Assembly (NCBI GenBank): GCA_031772625.1
Contig: CM062813.1
Span: 766,506,720 to 766,570,719, forward strand
DNA length: 64,000 nucleotides
Direction of reading: 5' to 3'
From: Pinus tabuliformis
Lineage: Eukaryota > Streptophyta > Pinopsida > Pinales > Pinaceae
Shown here: positions 10,960-21,693 of the stretch, piece after piece
Numbering within the stretch: the first letter of the stretch is position 1
Layout: every line of letters begins with the position of its first letter
Position numbers and translations under genes: made by a program
The notes under the pieces: model-generated
Seen by the model: the letters and a program-made list of their open reading frames with translations, nothing else
Databases searched by the model: none
Told to the model about the DNA's origin: nothing

Positions 10960-11765
10960 ACAGCTACCTAATGAATTGATCTATCAATGCTTTGTTCTAG
11001 AGAACAATGAAATCAAGAGGCAGATTCAGGAGTTGTTGTAGAAAGGGCACATCAAGCCAAGTTCATTAGCCAGGGGAGCTCAATCGTGTTGGTACAGAAA
11101 AATGACGGGACCTGGGAACTTTGTATTAGCTATTGAGAGTTGAATAAGATTACTATTTGTAATAGGTATCTAGTCCCATGGATTGATGACCTTCTTGACC
11201 ATCTCAATGGGGCCAAATATTTCAACAAGATTGAATTGAATTCTAGTTATCACCAGGTATCGATCGAATCCTCTGATGTTTGGAAGACTTCCTTCAAATC
11301 GAAGGAGGGCCTTTTCGAATGGTTGGTCATGCCTTTTGGGTTGACGAATGCCCCTGCAACCTTCATGCGGTTGATGGATGATGTCTTGTGACCCTTCACT
11401 AATTCATTCATGGTGGTGTATCTAGATAACATTATGATCTTTAGCCAAAGTTGGGAAGAGCACTTCCACCATATTTTCTAGGTCCTCCAAACCCTGAGAC
11501 AACACAAGTTGTGTGCCAATTTGGAGAAATGAAATTTTGGTATGACCCAAGTTTAATATCTGGGGTACATCATTGATGACCAAGGTGTGCATTTGGACCT
11601 AGCCAAGATATAATTCATACAGGATTGGACAACCCCAACCACTCTAAAAGATCTCCGCAGCTTTCTGGGTCTTGCCAACTTCTACTGCAAGTTTGTGCTG
11701 GGTTTCTCTCGTATCACATGGCCTTTGAGTCAAGTCACTGAGGGAGAAGTGAAATAAAAGTTATT
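10960..11765 (+). pseudogene. pol: E2 reverse transcriptase, catalytic site mutated
   Basis: RT motifs are visible: [55 protein letters not shown], and a catalytic box reading VYLDNIMIF at about 11410-11437. The usual second aspartate of YxDD is Asn, so the enzyme would be inactive even without the stops. RSFLGLANFYCKFV marks the connection region. Stops occur after MDDVL and within the palm. Confidence 0.85.
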
Positions 11766-11799
11766 CTGGTCCAAATCAAAACAGAAGGTGTTTTTTCCA

Positions 11800-12289
11800 T
11801 TTGAAGCATCACCTCTACTCTGCACCAGTGCTCACATTACCAGACCTTCAGTATCCATTAGAGATCGAGACAGATGCCTCTTACGATGTTATTGGTGCAG
11901 TTGTTACTCAGCAGGGGCATCCTGTGGCATATCACAATGAGACACTTTCAGACAAAGTCTGAAAGTATCCCACCTATGATAAAGAGATTTATTCCATAAT
12001 GTAGGCCTGCCGACAATGGAAGCATTACATTTTGGGAAAGGAAATGGTCATCCACATAGACCACCGACCCCTATTGTTCATACAGATAGAGGGGAGGTTG
12101 CAGAACATATGCCATCAGAAATGGTCCACATACCTACAACAATTCCATTTGAACATTAAGTTCAAGAAGGGAAGCACCAACAATGCCTCAGACTCCCTCA
12201 GCCAACCGTTGATCATGGCGATGACCATTGTGCTTGACTCTTGTGGGAACGAGACCGTGGGGTGGCTGTATCTTTACAAGAGCCATTGA
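11800..12289 (+). pseudogene. pol: E2 RNase H, remnant
   Basis: RNase H motifs: EIETDASYDVIGAVV, TYDKEIYSIM, VIHIDHRPLLF. The last 85 codons (12032-12289) are open and include the QFHLNIKFKKGSTN region. It degrades RNA in the RNA-DNA hybrid during reverse transcription. Stops at about 11960 and 12003 break the upstream part. Confidence 0.8.
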
Positions 12290-12299
12290 GAATTCAACA

Positions 12300-12728
12300 A
12301 CAATACTAGATTATCCTCGAAGGAAAGAAAGTTCCAAATTTTCACCTCTAATATGCACTTCTATGCCACCTCAGACACTTTTGTGTTCCTTCAAGCGAGC
12401 GTGCCAAGATGATTTGGGAGGCACACTACAATCAGGTCGCTAGACATTTAGGGGTAGAGAAAACAGTGGCATTGCTGCAAAACTATTTTTATTGGCTAAA
12501 CCTTTGACATGATGTTGGGAAATAAATTAGATCCTGCGCTCCCTATGCCATTCCCAAACCAATCATCAAGAAGAAAGGCCTATACACTCCTTTGCCTAGT
12601 CTTAGTCAACCTTGGGAATCCATTCCGATGGATTACATGTGAGGCCTTATACTAAGCATGGCAATGGCTGTGTTTTCATGGTCATCGACAGATTCTCTAA
12701 TATGACCATTATGGTAGCCTGCAATAAG
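12300..12728 (+). pseudogene. pol: E2 integrase, N-terminal half
   Basis: Remnant of the HHCC module (ARHLGVEKTVALLQNYFYW, then CAPYAIPKP in place of the second Cys region) and the entry to the core (PWESIPMDY, carrying the first catalytic Asp). It stops at the E3 insertion point. The rest is at 18411-19145. Confidence 0.78.
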
Positions 12729-12733
12729 AGTAT

Positions 12734-13065
12734 TGTTAGGAAACCAGCTCACAAAAAGATAGAAAAGATAGATCAACGCCTTAGAATTTAGCCTCTTCGA
12801 GGGGCCAACCTCCTTTACATTACACAAATGAACAATTCTTGGATGATACAAATGACTAAACCTCCCTTCTATATATAGTAGTATAAGGGGTCACAATATA
12901 ATCAAGTTGACATACAGTAATAACATAAGGGCACAAAAATAACAATAGTGGGTTTATATGGGGCATACTAATAACAATATGGGGGCAATAGGGGCACAAT
13001 AATAACAATAAGGGATACAATTTCAATAGTAATGAGGGAATCACTAGTATTATAGGGGCCTAACA
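12734..13065 (-). repeat. E3 3' LTR
   Basis: 332 bp, TGTTAGG to CCTAACA, closely matching 18073-18405. It contains a TATA-like palindrome CTATATATAG at 12869-12878. The minus-strand polypurine tract GGAAGGAGAGGGGCA (13066-13080) abuts its inner edge and is the expected plus-strand primer. Confidence 0.95.
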
Positions 13066-13094
13066 TGCCCCTCTCCTTCCGAAAAGCATTGTCT

Positions 13095-13379
13095 TCAATG
13101 CTTGAGTAGTTCTGGATGCTTGTATATAAAATTCTCATCCTCCCATGTGGAATCTTCAGTAGATAAGTTCTTCCACTTGATGAGATACTTCGAAATTAAT
13201 CGATTTCGTAGCTGTCGAGTTCTTGTTTCTGTGACTACTTCTGGTTCCAATGTGATTTTTCCTTTCACCTCAAGTTCTGGAAATATTGTTTGAACTGGGA
13301 ACTTGTCACCTATAAACTTCTTTAAACATGAAACATGGAAAACTCGGTGCACTCGGGAAGCTGCAGGAAGCTCCAATTT
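13095..13379 (-). pseudogene. E3 chromodomain
   Basis: The 93-codon tail starts with HRVFHVSCLKKFIGDK, the usual integrase-chromodomain linker. It continues with a chromodomain: YLIKWKNLSTEDSTWEDENF. It ends 29 bases before the 3' LTR, with the polypurine tract between. The same domain is recognisable in E4 at about 58370-58545. Confidence 0.88.
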
Positions 13380-13910
13380 CTATGCCATAGTACCAATCTT
13401 TTGCAACACCTTGTATGGAACATAATACTTTGGTGATAATGTATTATCCTTCTTAGCTTGCTTGAGGGACATTTGTTTATATGCTTGTAGCCATAGGAAT
13501 ACCCAGTCACCTACATCAAAACTTCTTTCACTACGATGTTGATCTGCCTGTTTTTTCATTCTATTCTGCGCCAACGTGAGGTTTTCCTTTAAGAGTTGGA
13601 GAACTTGTTGTTGATGCTTGATGTGATGTTCCACTGCTTGAACCTTAGAATTTTCTCTTAAATAATATGTGATGGATGGGGGATGATATCCATAAAGTGC
13701 CATAAATGGGGTCATTTTTGCTGCAGTATGGAAGGAAGTGTTATACCACCATTCAGTTAGAGGCAACCATTTGACCCATTGTGTCTGTTTATCAGATACA
13801 AAGAAACAAATATATCCTTCCAAACATTTGTTTACTATCTCAGTTTGCCCATCAGATTGAGGATGATAAGATGAGCTATGAGCTAACTGAGTACCGAGAC
13901 AAGAAAATAA
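13380..13910 (-). pseudogene. pol: E3 integrase C-terminal part
   Basis: Continues the frame of 13911-15359 after one TAA. It contains SDGQTEIVNKCLEGY, where the E completes the D,D35E triad, WYNTSFHTAAKMTPFMALYG, and the GPY-like end ALSPKYYVPYKVLQKIG-type region. It ends in a TAG (13380-13382) that separates it from the chromodomain in the same frame. Confidence 0.9.
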
Positions 13911-15470
13911 TTATGTCCCAAAATTTCCAGTGAATATGGGATCTCTGTCACTTGTAATAATCTTTGGGATTCCATGTAGCTTTTGAATTGTTTCCATAAA
14001 TGCAGTAGAAAATGTACCGGATTTAAATGGATGTGATAATGCACAAAAGTGTTCATACTTGGTAAGTCTGTCAACTACTACCATGATGACACTCTTTCCT
14101 TCGGACTTGGGTAAACCTGTGATAAAATCCATTGAAACCTCCTCCCAACGTTGGCTTGGAATGGATAAAGGTTGTAATAGGCCTGGGGTCTTAATTGTTT
14201 CAACTTTATTTTGTTGGCAAACCAAACAATCCGCCACAAACTTTTGAATATCTGATTTAAGGCCATCCCAAAAAAATTCCTTCTTAACCCTTTGGTAAGT
14301 TTTTGAAAATCCTGAGTGCCCTCCTAAGGGAGAAGTGTGCAATTCCATAAGAATCTTTTGTTTGAGTTGGGAATTCTTACATAGGTATAAGCAATCTTTG
14401 TACCATAAAGAATCATTTTTCCAACTAAATGTATCAGATGTACTGGGATCTTGTTGTAACTTTCGAATGAGTGCCCACACTTCTTTGTCATTCTTCCATT
14501 CCTCCCTTGCTTCTTTTATCCAATCTGGTTGGATAATAGAAATGGCGCACAACAATGCTTCCACATCCTCATCCTTTCTTGAGAGTGCATTTGCCACAAC
14601 ATTTTTCTTCCCTTTTTTGTAGATGATTAAAAAGTCATAACCCAACATCTTTGTGACCCATTTTTGTTGCTCTTGAGAGGATAATCTTTGTTCTAAAAGG
14701 TATTTGATACTATCATGATCTGTTTTTACCTTGAAGTGTCTTCCCATTAGGCAGGGTCGCCATTTCTTAAGTGCATGTAGTATTTCCAACATTTCCTTCT
14801 CATAAATAGCTTTGTGTAAATACTTTCCCTTGATTGGACGACCTGCAAAAGCAATGGGTCTTTCATCTTGCATTAAAACATCACCAATTCCATTTCCTGA
14901 TACATCACATTCCACAATAAAGGCTTTTGTGAAGTCTGACGTAGCTAAGACCTGTGCTTGGCACATTGCCTCTTTAAGATGTTCGAAGGCCTTTGTTGCT
15001 TTTGGAGTCCATGAAAATGCATCTTTCTTCAATAATGTTGTTAGAGGTGCTGCTATTCTCCCATAATTCTTAACAAACTTGCGATAATACCCTGTCAACC
15101 CGAGAAATCCTCGCAGATGCTTTATGGATGTGGGGATTTTCCATTCCTTAATGGCTTTAATTTTTCTAGGGTCTACCTTAACACCTTCATGAGATACAAT
15201 ATGACCCAAATATTCCACCTCTTGTACTCCAAAGAAACATTTGGAGCATTTTGCATATAATTGTTTCTCCTCCAATAGTTTGAGCACCTTGTCAACATGT
15301 TCAACATGATCCTTCCAAGACTTGCTGTAGATTAGTATATCATCAAAAAATACTAACACAAATTTTCAAAGGAAGGTTTTGAAAATGGAATTCATCAAAC
15401 CTTGAAATGTAGAAGGTGCATTGGTAAGGCCAAAAGGCATGACAAAAAATTCATAATGACCCTCATGAGT
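13911..15470 (-). pseudogene. pol: E3 RT, RNase H and integrase core
   Basis: A 482-codon open stretch (13911-15359), plus the short in-frame segment upstream. The RT catalytic box reads VFFDDILIY near 15340. RNase H is marked by VECDVSGNGIGDVL, KEMLEILHAL and KTDHDSIKYL. Integrase shows a complete HHCC (HTSPLGGHSGFSKTY, CLVCQQNK), then D in MDFITGLP and D in ITSDRDPIFTGN. A single TAA at 13911-13913 separates the catalytic Glu, which lies in the next segment of the same frame. Confidence 0.93.
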
Positions 15471-16457
15471 TCAAAATGTTGTTTTCGGAATGTCTTTAGT
15501 CTTCATTCTGATTTTATGATGTCCTGAATGAAGATCCAACTTGGTGAAGTAAATTGATCCATGCAATTCATCCAATAATTCATCAATGACATGAATGGGA
15601 AATTTATCTTTAATAGTGAGCTTGTTGAGCTCCCTATAATCCGGACACATGCACCATGATCCATCCTTCTTGTGCACCAATACTATTGGAGTAGAGAAAG
15701 AACTTTGACTAGGTTGAATTATACCAACCTCTAGCATTTTTGCAACCATACGTTCAATTTCACTCTTTTGGGAATAGGGATATCTGTACAGCCTGATGTT
15801 TGGAGGAACACTTCCTAGAATCAAATGAATAGCATGATCATGATCACGAATAGGTGGGAGACCTTTGGAAGTCTCAAATACCTTGGAATGATTGTTGAAG
15901 ACTTTTTGGAGATCTGGAGAAATAGATGATTTCGATGTGGGAACCTCTAGTGAACATAATTGTGCAATTACACCTTGTTGGTCCTTCTTTAGAAGCTTTG
16001 TCATATCGTTAGAGTTGATTATCTTTCCCAGTTTCCCTGCAATACCCCTTAATTCAACTTCCTTTCCTTCCGCAAAAAATTTCATGAAAAGTTCTTGAAA
16101 ATTAAAAGCTATTGTACCCAAGGATTGTAGCCATTGGACTCCTAGTACAACATCAACACCACCCATTGGAATGGAAAGCATTGGGCTATTTAATACATAT
16201 TCTCCCATGGATAGCTTGATATTATGGAACTTTCCAGAGAAATTTATGGTTCCTCCACTTGCAACCATCACTTGACACTCTAGTGCTAGATATAGGAAGA
16301 AATTCAATTCCTTTGATATCTTACAATGAATAAAATTATGGGTACTTCCCGAATCAATCAACACTATTACCTTTTTCTTCTGGATATGTCCTTTTATCTT
16401 GATAGTTTGAGGAGTGGTAATTCCAACCAACGCATTACAAGATATGGTCAGATTCAC
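15471..16457 (-). pseudogene. pol: E3 protease and start of reverse transcriptase
   Basis: Open for about 328 codons. The retropepsin active site is VLIDSGSTHNFIH (about residues 31-43), with VVLGVQWLQSLG later. The RT fingers follow: IIQPSQSSFSTPIVLVHKKD, CPDYRELNKLTIKDKFPI, FTKLDLHSGHHKIRM. The frame ends at TGA 15471. The next 110 bases in the same frame carry [18 protein letters not shown] and a second TGA, then the YxDD box. Confidence 0.9.
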
Positions 16458-17394
16458 TTATTCTTTATCTAGGGTTTGTTCCTGGAGTATATCCTCTTCT
16501 TTTGACATTTCTTGTTCCTTTTCTTCCCCCTCTTCACAATCTATGTAGAATAATTTCTTCTCCAATGAATTAGGTTCCCAAAGGCGAACCTCATGTTGGA
16601 TATTATCCTTTAAAGTCCCTATGAACACATAAATCCTATGGTCCTCTCGAATATATTTTACCCTTATGTTCAATTTTTGGAAGTCCTCAATGTGCTCCAT
16701 CATTGAACCCTTTTGTTTGAGATTTATCAATTGGCTAAAAAAGGTGTTGCTTTTTGTATCCTCATAATGTGCTATCATTTCTTCCATAAAAATTGCCCAA
16801 GTGATAATTTGTTTACGAGAGAAAATCCATCAATACCATACAAAATGATTTGGTTCCAAATATAAAGTTGCAATACGTACCTTTTGTGTGTTTTGCACAT
16901 TATGGGGATCGAAAAATTGCTCCATCTGTAGTACCCATGTTCCGTGATCCTTGCCATCAAACTTCCTCATATCGATTTTTGGAACATGGTGGGTCTTCAA
17001 TCCAACATTAGAGTCTATGAAATCATGATTAACATTTTTATTTTTTTTTTTCTAATCATGAGTTTTCTTTACTACCCTTTCACCATTAGTGACCATTTCC
17101 TATAGCAACTTATTCAAAATTGTCTTCAATTCTTCCATCTTATCGTCCATGCCATTCACCTTAGTGTCCATGCCATTCATCTTAGCTTCCATGCAATCCA
17201 TCTTAACTTGCATGCCATTCATATTAGCTTCCACGCCATTCATCTTGGCTTCATTTACCTTTAGTGAGTGAAATTTGTTGTACTTGGTCTTGTAATTTTG
17301 ATATATCATGTTGCATTTCTTCCTCTTCTTCACGAGTCATGCTAGAGCTTTCAGGTTGCTTACTAGGTGTTTCCATTTTCTTTCTTCGAGGCAT
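16458..17394 (-). pseudogene. gag: E3 gag
   Basis: Start ATG at 17394 (MPRRKKMETPSKQ), acidic N-terminus, then a frameshift into a stretch of 7-residue repeats (17139-17243). The capsid core follows: MRKFDGKDHGTWVL, VRIATLYLEPN, MIAHYEDTKSNTFFSQLINL, FIGTLKDNIQHEVRLWEPN. The last 109 codons (16458-16787) are open and end LDKE-stop. The next codons continue in the same frame into protease, so gag and pol were one frame. No CCHC knuckle is visible, unlike E1; it may be deleted. Confidence 0.85.
17139..17243 (-). repeat. Five tandem 21-bp units in E3 gag
   Basis: Units begin at 17139, 17160, 17181, 17202 and 17223, each 21 bp around a CCATGCCATTCA core (plus strand), with a partial sixth to about 17259. 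On the minus strand each encodes a 7-residue unit of the type AKMNGME. A strict heptad with Met and Val at regular spacing suggests a short coiled coil. Confidence 0.85.
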
Positions 17395-18058
17395 TAATTG
17401 ATGCTAATAGTTCTTCACTATTCCCTTTGAATTATTTTAAACTAATTTTTCAAACCAATCTTATGCAAAATTTAAAAAAAACACTACACCTTTTTTTCAC
17501 TTTGTAAGAGCTCGATATTGAATCTATTGTATCTTTGTAACTGCGGATCTCGAATATCTGAAATCTCGTCCTACAATATCCCTTTGCATCCTCTTTCTAA
17601 CCCTGCAATTCTGATCAAGATTGCATTCTCTAAGGAAGAGTTATGCCAAATCTCCCACGGTGACTTGATTATAGACTAGTTTAGTAGAGCGAACTTGTAT
17701 GATGTGCCACGTGTCACTGTTTCAACCTTAGTACCTGAAACTAATACACATAAAACTATAGGCCATCCTATTTCTGAAGCTTCTTATGAAATTTCAATAT
17801 GATGCTCAAAACAAAAGTTATGACAATTTTCCCCAAGTCACCTGTTTGGAATGTAATTTGGGATTCTACAAAAACCCTAACTTCCTCAGATCATATCTCC
17901 GCAAATATAGTGACACAAGCTCTGAAATTTGAACCCGAAGTTCAGACCGATTTTGGCTCAAATGGTTTTTTTTTTAGCTTCTGAAACATCAAAGAAAAAA
18001 AGCTATAGCGAAAATTCCACGATGACCTGTTTGGAGCAGCAAAACCCTAGAATCTAAA
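17395..18058 (-). other. E3 untranslated leader
   Basis: About 660 bp between primer site and gag ATG with no coding frame. It is homologous to the leader of E4 (56204 to about 56950), including a CACGTGTCACT-type segment shared by both, which supports a common family. Confidence 0.7.
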
Positions 18059-18070
18059 GCTCTCATACCA
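18059..18070 (-). other. E3 primer binding site
   Basis: Minus strand reads TGGTATGAGAGC, one base off the initiator-Met consensus, two bases inside the 5' LTR. Confidence 0.82.
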
Positions 18071-18072
18071 AA

Positions 18073-18405
18073 TTTTAGGAAACCATCTCACAAAAAGATA
18101 GAAAAGATATATAAATGCCTTAGAATTCAGCCTCTTCGAGGGGAGAACCTCTTTTACATTACATAAATGCACAATTCTTGGATGATACAAATGACTAAAC
18201 CTCCCTTCTATATACAGGAGTCTAAGGGGTCACAATATAATCAAGCCTACATAACAGTAATAACATAAGGGCACAAAAATAACAATAGTGGGTTTTTATG
18301 GGGCATACTAATAATAATATGGGGACAATAGGGGCACAATAATAACAATAAGGGTTACAATGACAATAGTAATGGGGGAATCACTAGTATTATAAGGGCC
18401 TAACA
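18073..18405 (-). repeat. E3 5' LTR
   Basis: 333 bp partner of 12734-13065. In element direction its last bases read CCTAAAA instead of CCTAACA, a single change at 18074. AGTAT follows at 18406-18410. Confidence 0.95.
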
Positions 18406-18410
18406 AGTAT

Positions 18411-19145
18411 CATAGTAGAAGCTATTGTTAAGCTCTTCTTTGAATGAGTGTGGGTACACTTAAGGATCCCACAGTCCATTATCTAAGATCAAGACAACAG
18501 GTTGCTAAGTACATTTTGATCAAGTCTCTGGTCAATGTTGGATACGAAGCTCACTAAGTCCACGACTTTCCACCCCAAAATTGATAGCCAAACAGAGGCT
18601 GTCAACATGATGATCGTACACATTTTGCGTATGTATAACTTGAAGCATCTACGCACATGGGATGATAACCTCCCCTATGTCTAGCACAGCTACAACAAAA
18701 CTCTCCATAGCTCAAATGGCCACAACCCCTTTTAGGTGGGGTTGGGATTCCAACCACTATGTCCCATTGATGTGGCCATACCATTTGCAACTACTCATAC
18801 AGATTTAGCTCATGTCTAGTCTGAAGTTGACAGGGATAATAGTTTCATTGAGCACATTCAACACATTCGCCAACAGGTCCATGAGATATTGGATAGAGCC
18901 AATTCTAAGTACAAGCAGTGTCATGATCAACATTAGGTACCACACAAGTTCCAGGTGGGCGACAAAGTTTGGTTACATTTGTAGAAGGAGTGCCACGCTA
19001 GGCTCCACCGCAAGCTTCATCTACTCCGATATTGGCCTTACACCATCACTAAGGTTGTGGGGGGGGGGGGGAATTCTTTTGAGCTCAACATTCCACCATT
19101 CCTTGGCCAACACCCACTGTTCAATCTGGATTGCCTTTGACCCTA
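18411..19145 (+). pseudogene. pol: E2 integrase, C-terminal half
   Basis: Resumes E2 after E3. Core motifs: HPKIDSQTEAVNMMIVHILR (catalytic Glu) and LKHLRTWDDNLPYV. Then HSSNGHNPF, YKQCHDQH, FQVGDKVWLHL and HLLRYWPYTITKVV, ending FLGQHPLFNLDCL. The region has many stops. A run of twelve G at 19058-19069 disrupts the GPY-like region. No chromodomain is recognised after it. Confidence 0.82.
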
Positions 19146-19649
19146 GTTTATCTCATACTAAATGTGGAAAATCACCATCCAATCAGTGGCATGTTATGGA
19201 TGAACGATACATATAATGAATATAGTACAATAAAAATTTGTTCCATCAAGTTGGTCATGGAAATACATGTATTACCTACCATTGTTGAATAGTATAATGG
19301 GTCTACGTAGGAACATTCTATAGATTATAATCATTTTCTAATTATTTAGAATCTTCGACAAAATTTTTGGGTTATTGACAATGTTTAATTATTCTACCTT
19401 TCAGAGTTTTTGATTGGAATTGGGTTAAATAAATATTGGTTAATTTGTATTTCTTATTATTTAAAATGTGTTTTTAATATAAAAATAGAATAACATTCAA
19501 GGCATTTGGTTTGTGTAGAACTCACAAATAAACTTATTATTCCAACAAATTCTCATGGTCAAACAGTTGGACTACTGCGTGAGAATTTCTTTTGATATTG
19601 TTAATTGGATTTTCACCTGTACTTTCAATAACATATTTTTGGTTTACTC
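19146..19649. other. Region between E2 and E5, no confident gene
   Basis: No LTR of E2 is found here. The DNA is AT-rich from 19210 on. A short plus-strand open patch around 19530-19590 (PTNSHGQTVGLLREN) is followed by a donor-like GTGAGA. With the patches after 21694 it could be host gene sequence, but the evidence is thin. Confidence 0.35.
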
Positions 19650-19654
19650 AGAGT

Positions 19655-19833
19655 TGTCAGGCGAGGAGGTAACTCCTCAAAAATGAGATTGATTATTCAT
19701 TTAGGTAGTTCATTATTATATACAAGAGGGAGTGACTGTTCATTTTTCGTCTCCCAATGACTCTCCATTTCCTCTATTATTTATTTACACTAATTACAGT
19801 TGTTCACCCAATCCCTATGATTAGGTGTCAACA
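19655..19833 (-). repeat. E5 3' LTR
   Basis: 179 bp, near-identical to 21511-21688. A minus-strand purine run AAGGGGGAA at 19834-19842 abuts it and serves as polypurine tract. Confidence 0.93.
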
Positions 19834-19840
19834 TTCCCCC

Positions 19841-20755
19841 TTAATCTGAAGGGATGTTGGTGAGTCCAAGCATCGTTCTAAATATTTCAAGCTTTTCTCT
19901 TCCAAGCGCTTTGGTGAAGATGTCTACAATCTGCTCATTAGTGGAACAATGGCAAAGATGGATTGTTTTGGCCTTAACATGATGTCGAATCAGATGATAT
20001 TTTTTATTGATGTGCTTCGTTCGATCATGGAACTTTGGGTTCTTGGCCAAATTTGTTGCCGAGGTATTCTCAATCATGAGTGGAGTCGATTGTACTTCTT
20101 TTACCTGCAAATCTTCCAGAATTTTCTTGAGCCACACAATTTCTTTTGTTGCCTCAGCTGCTGCCGCATATTCTGCCTCTGTTGTGGAATCTACTGGAAC
20201 TAATTATTTGCATGATCTCCAAGAGACAACTCCCGATCCAAGACTCGTAGCATAAATCGAAGTAGATACCCCAGTTTATTTGTCTCCATCGAAGTCTGAA
20301 TCAAAGTATCCAATCAAGCTGAAGTCGCTCACCTTTGTATACTTGAGTCCAAAGTCTTGAGTTCCCTTCAAGTACTTTAGAACTCTTTTTGCAGCATACC
20401 AATGCCCCTCACAAGGCTTTTGCATAAACCTCGAGAGGGTTCCAAAAACAAACGAAATGTTTGGTCTGATAGTAGTCAGGTAGTTGAGACTTCCTACAAG
20501 TTGTCTATACTTTGTTGCATCCTCAAATTCTTTTCCTTCAATGGATGTGAGCTTAAAGTTTTGTTCCATTGGACTAGTGAGAGGATTGCATTCAATCATG
20601 ACAAACCTGTTCAACAGATCTCCAATGTAATTCTTTTTAGAAAGGAATATGGACTTCAGATGTTGAGTTACTTCAATACCAAAATAGTAATGAATATAGC
20701 CCAAAACAGTCATTTCAAAACCTTTCCTCAATTCCTTCTTTAAATTGCATACCAT
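19841..20755 (-). pseudogene. pol: E5 RT C-terminus and RNase H (copia)
   Basis: The 20276-20755 part shows copia RT thumb motifs: DLLNRFVMIECNPLTSPM, YRQLVGSLNYLTTIRPNISF, then YFDSDFDGD of RNase H. After a TAG at 20276 the frame continues (TTEAEYAAAAEATKEIVWL), then 19841-20137 holds KNPKFHDRTKHINKKYHLIR and VDIFTKAL, the usual copia end. The palm with YVDD is absent, so this is a truncated pol. It ends at 19841, seven bases before the LTR. Confidence 0.9.
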
Positions 20756-20898
20756 GTCCGTATGGGAGGTGCCGACTGTGAATTAGAGTTGGCTGCGTAT
20801 ATGAGATAGCTACGTATATGATCAAGGAGTAGTGATATTGGGAGGAGGTTGCGTATACCAAGAGCTAGCTACGTATTAGAGCAAGGAGCAGTGTATAT

Positions 20899-21037
20899 GG
20901 AGTTAACACAGAGCGTATTTATTGGAGCAGAGATGGTTAACGCAGAGCCGAGATAACATTTGTATGGTTAACGCAGAGCTGAGACAACATTTTTATGGCC
21001 TAGCATTTGTATGGTTAACGTAGAGCCAAGACAACAG
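20899..21037. repeat. Short dispersed tandem motif in E5 leader
   Basis: Four copies of a GGTTAACGCAGAGC-like motif lie at about 20899, 20935, 20966 and 21013, followed by GAGACAACA-type sequence. The spacing is 31-47 bp. It is non-coding and may be acquired filler or expanded leader. Confidence 0.65.
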
Positions 21038-21510
21038 AGAGCGGATTGAGACTTAATACACAAGACCGGGAGGACAGAGACAACGTTTGCTGCTTTTGGG
21101 CATTGGAGAGGTATTAAATGTGCCTAATGCATACACCAGGTAACAATCTATAATAACACATTACAATAACATTCACCATGTTTTTAAAAAACATTCCAGA
21201 TATACCAGACCGCATACTAACACTTGAAACTGTTGTGTCGAGGTAAGGTGCTGAAACTCGCCACACCAACCACATCATCTCTCAGAAAATGCCACATTGT
21301 TTCATTCCTTTTAGACCAAAGGCAGCAAACTCAATCTCCACACCGATCTTCAAATACACCATCACAAAACTGATGGTCATGTGCATCAGGGAGACAGGGA
21401 GCGAGAATCACTCCAAGCTTGAAGATGACGGGAATCTGGCAGATTGTAGAAAATGACAGAAGGGAGTTACAAGGGAAGGAAAACTAAACATGGAGTTGGC
21501 TTTGATACCA

Positions 21511-21688
21511 TGTCAGGACAGGAGGTAACTCCTAAAAAATGAGACTGATTATTCATTTAGGTAGTTCATTATTATATACAAGAGGGAGTGACTGTTCAGT
21601 TTCATCTCCCGATGACTCTCCTTTTCCTCTATTATTTATTTACACTAATTACAGTTGTTCACCCAATCCCTATGATTAGGTGTCAACA
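21511..21688 (-). repeat. E5 5' LTR
   Basis: 178 bp. The primer site TGGTATCAAAGCC (minus strand, 21498-21510) is directly adjacent with no spacer. Confidence 0.93.
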
Positions 21689-21693
21689 AGAGT

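Larger units (their letters stand above)
8900..12728 (+). mobile_element. E2: decayed Ty3/gypsy element, left part
   Basis: Plus-strand gypsy element with primer site, gag, protease, RT, RNase H and the first half of integrase, all full of stops and frameshifts. It is cut at 12733 by the insertion of E3 and resumes at 18406. Removing E3 and one copy of AGTAT joins two parts of one integrase core, which shows E2 is older than E3. No 3' LTR was found after 19150, so the right end is truncated or unrecognisable. Confidence 0.88.
12734..18405 (-). mobile_element. E3: Ty3/gypsy chromodomain element nested in E2
   Basis: Complete element, 5,672 bp, minus strand, flanked by exact target duplications AGTAT (12729-12733 and 18406-18410). 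The LTR ends form the inverted pair TGTTAGG and CCTAACA. Order in element direction: 5' LTR 18073-18405, Met-type primer site, leader, gag, protease, RT, RNase H, integrase, chromodomain, polypurine tract, 3' LTR 12734-13065. Pol is essentially one frame with a handful of stops, so it is far better preserved than its E2 host. A sibling copy, E4, lies at 55857-58893. Confidence 0.96.
19655..21688 (-). mobile_element. E5: internally deleted Ty1/copia element
   Basis: A 2,034-bp element with exact target duplications AGAGT (19650-19654, 21689-21693) and LTRs of 179 and 178 bp beginning TGT and ending ACA. The primer site, polypurine tract and the last third of pol remain. gag, protease, integrase and the first part of RT are missing. 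The internal leader carries short tandem repeats. It could only have moved with proteins supplied by a relative. Confidence 0.94.

Noticed and set aside
17139..17243. CRISPR-like array (regular 21-bp periodicity)
   Set aside because: Units are contiguous with no spacers and encode a heptad inside gag.
13095..19145. One large gypsy element with a rearranged pol
   Set aside because: The strands differ and exact AGTAT duplications show two elements, one nested in the other.
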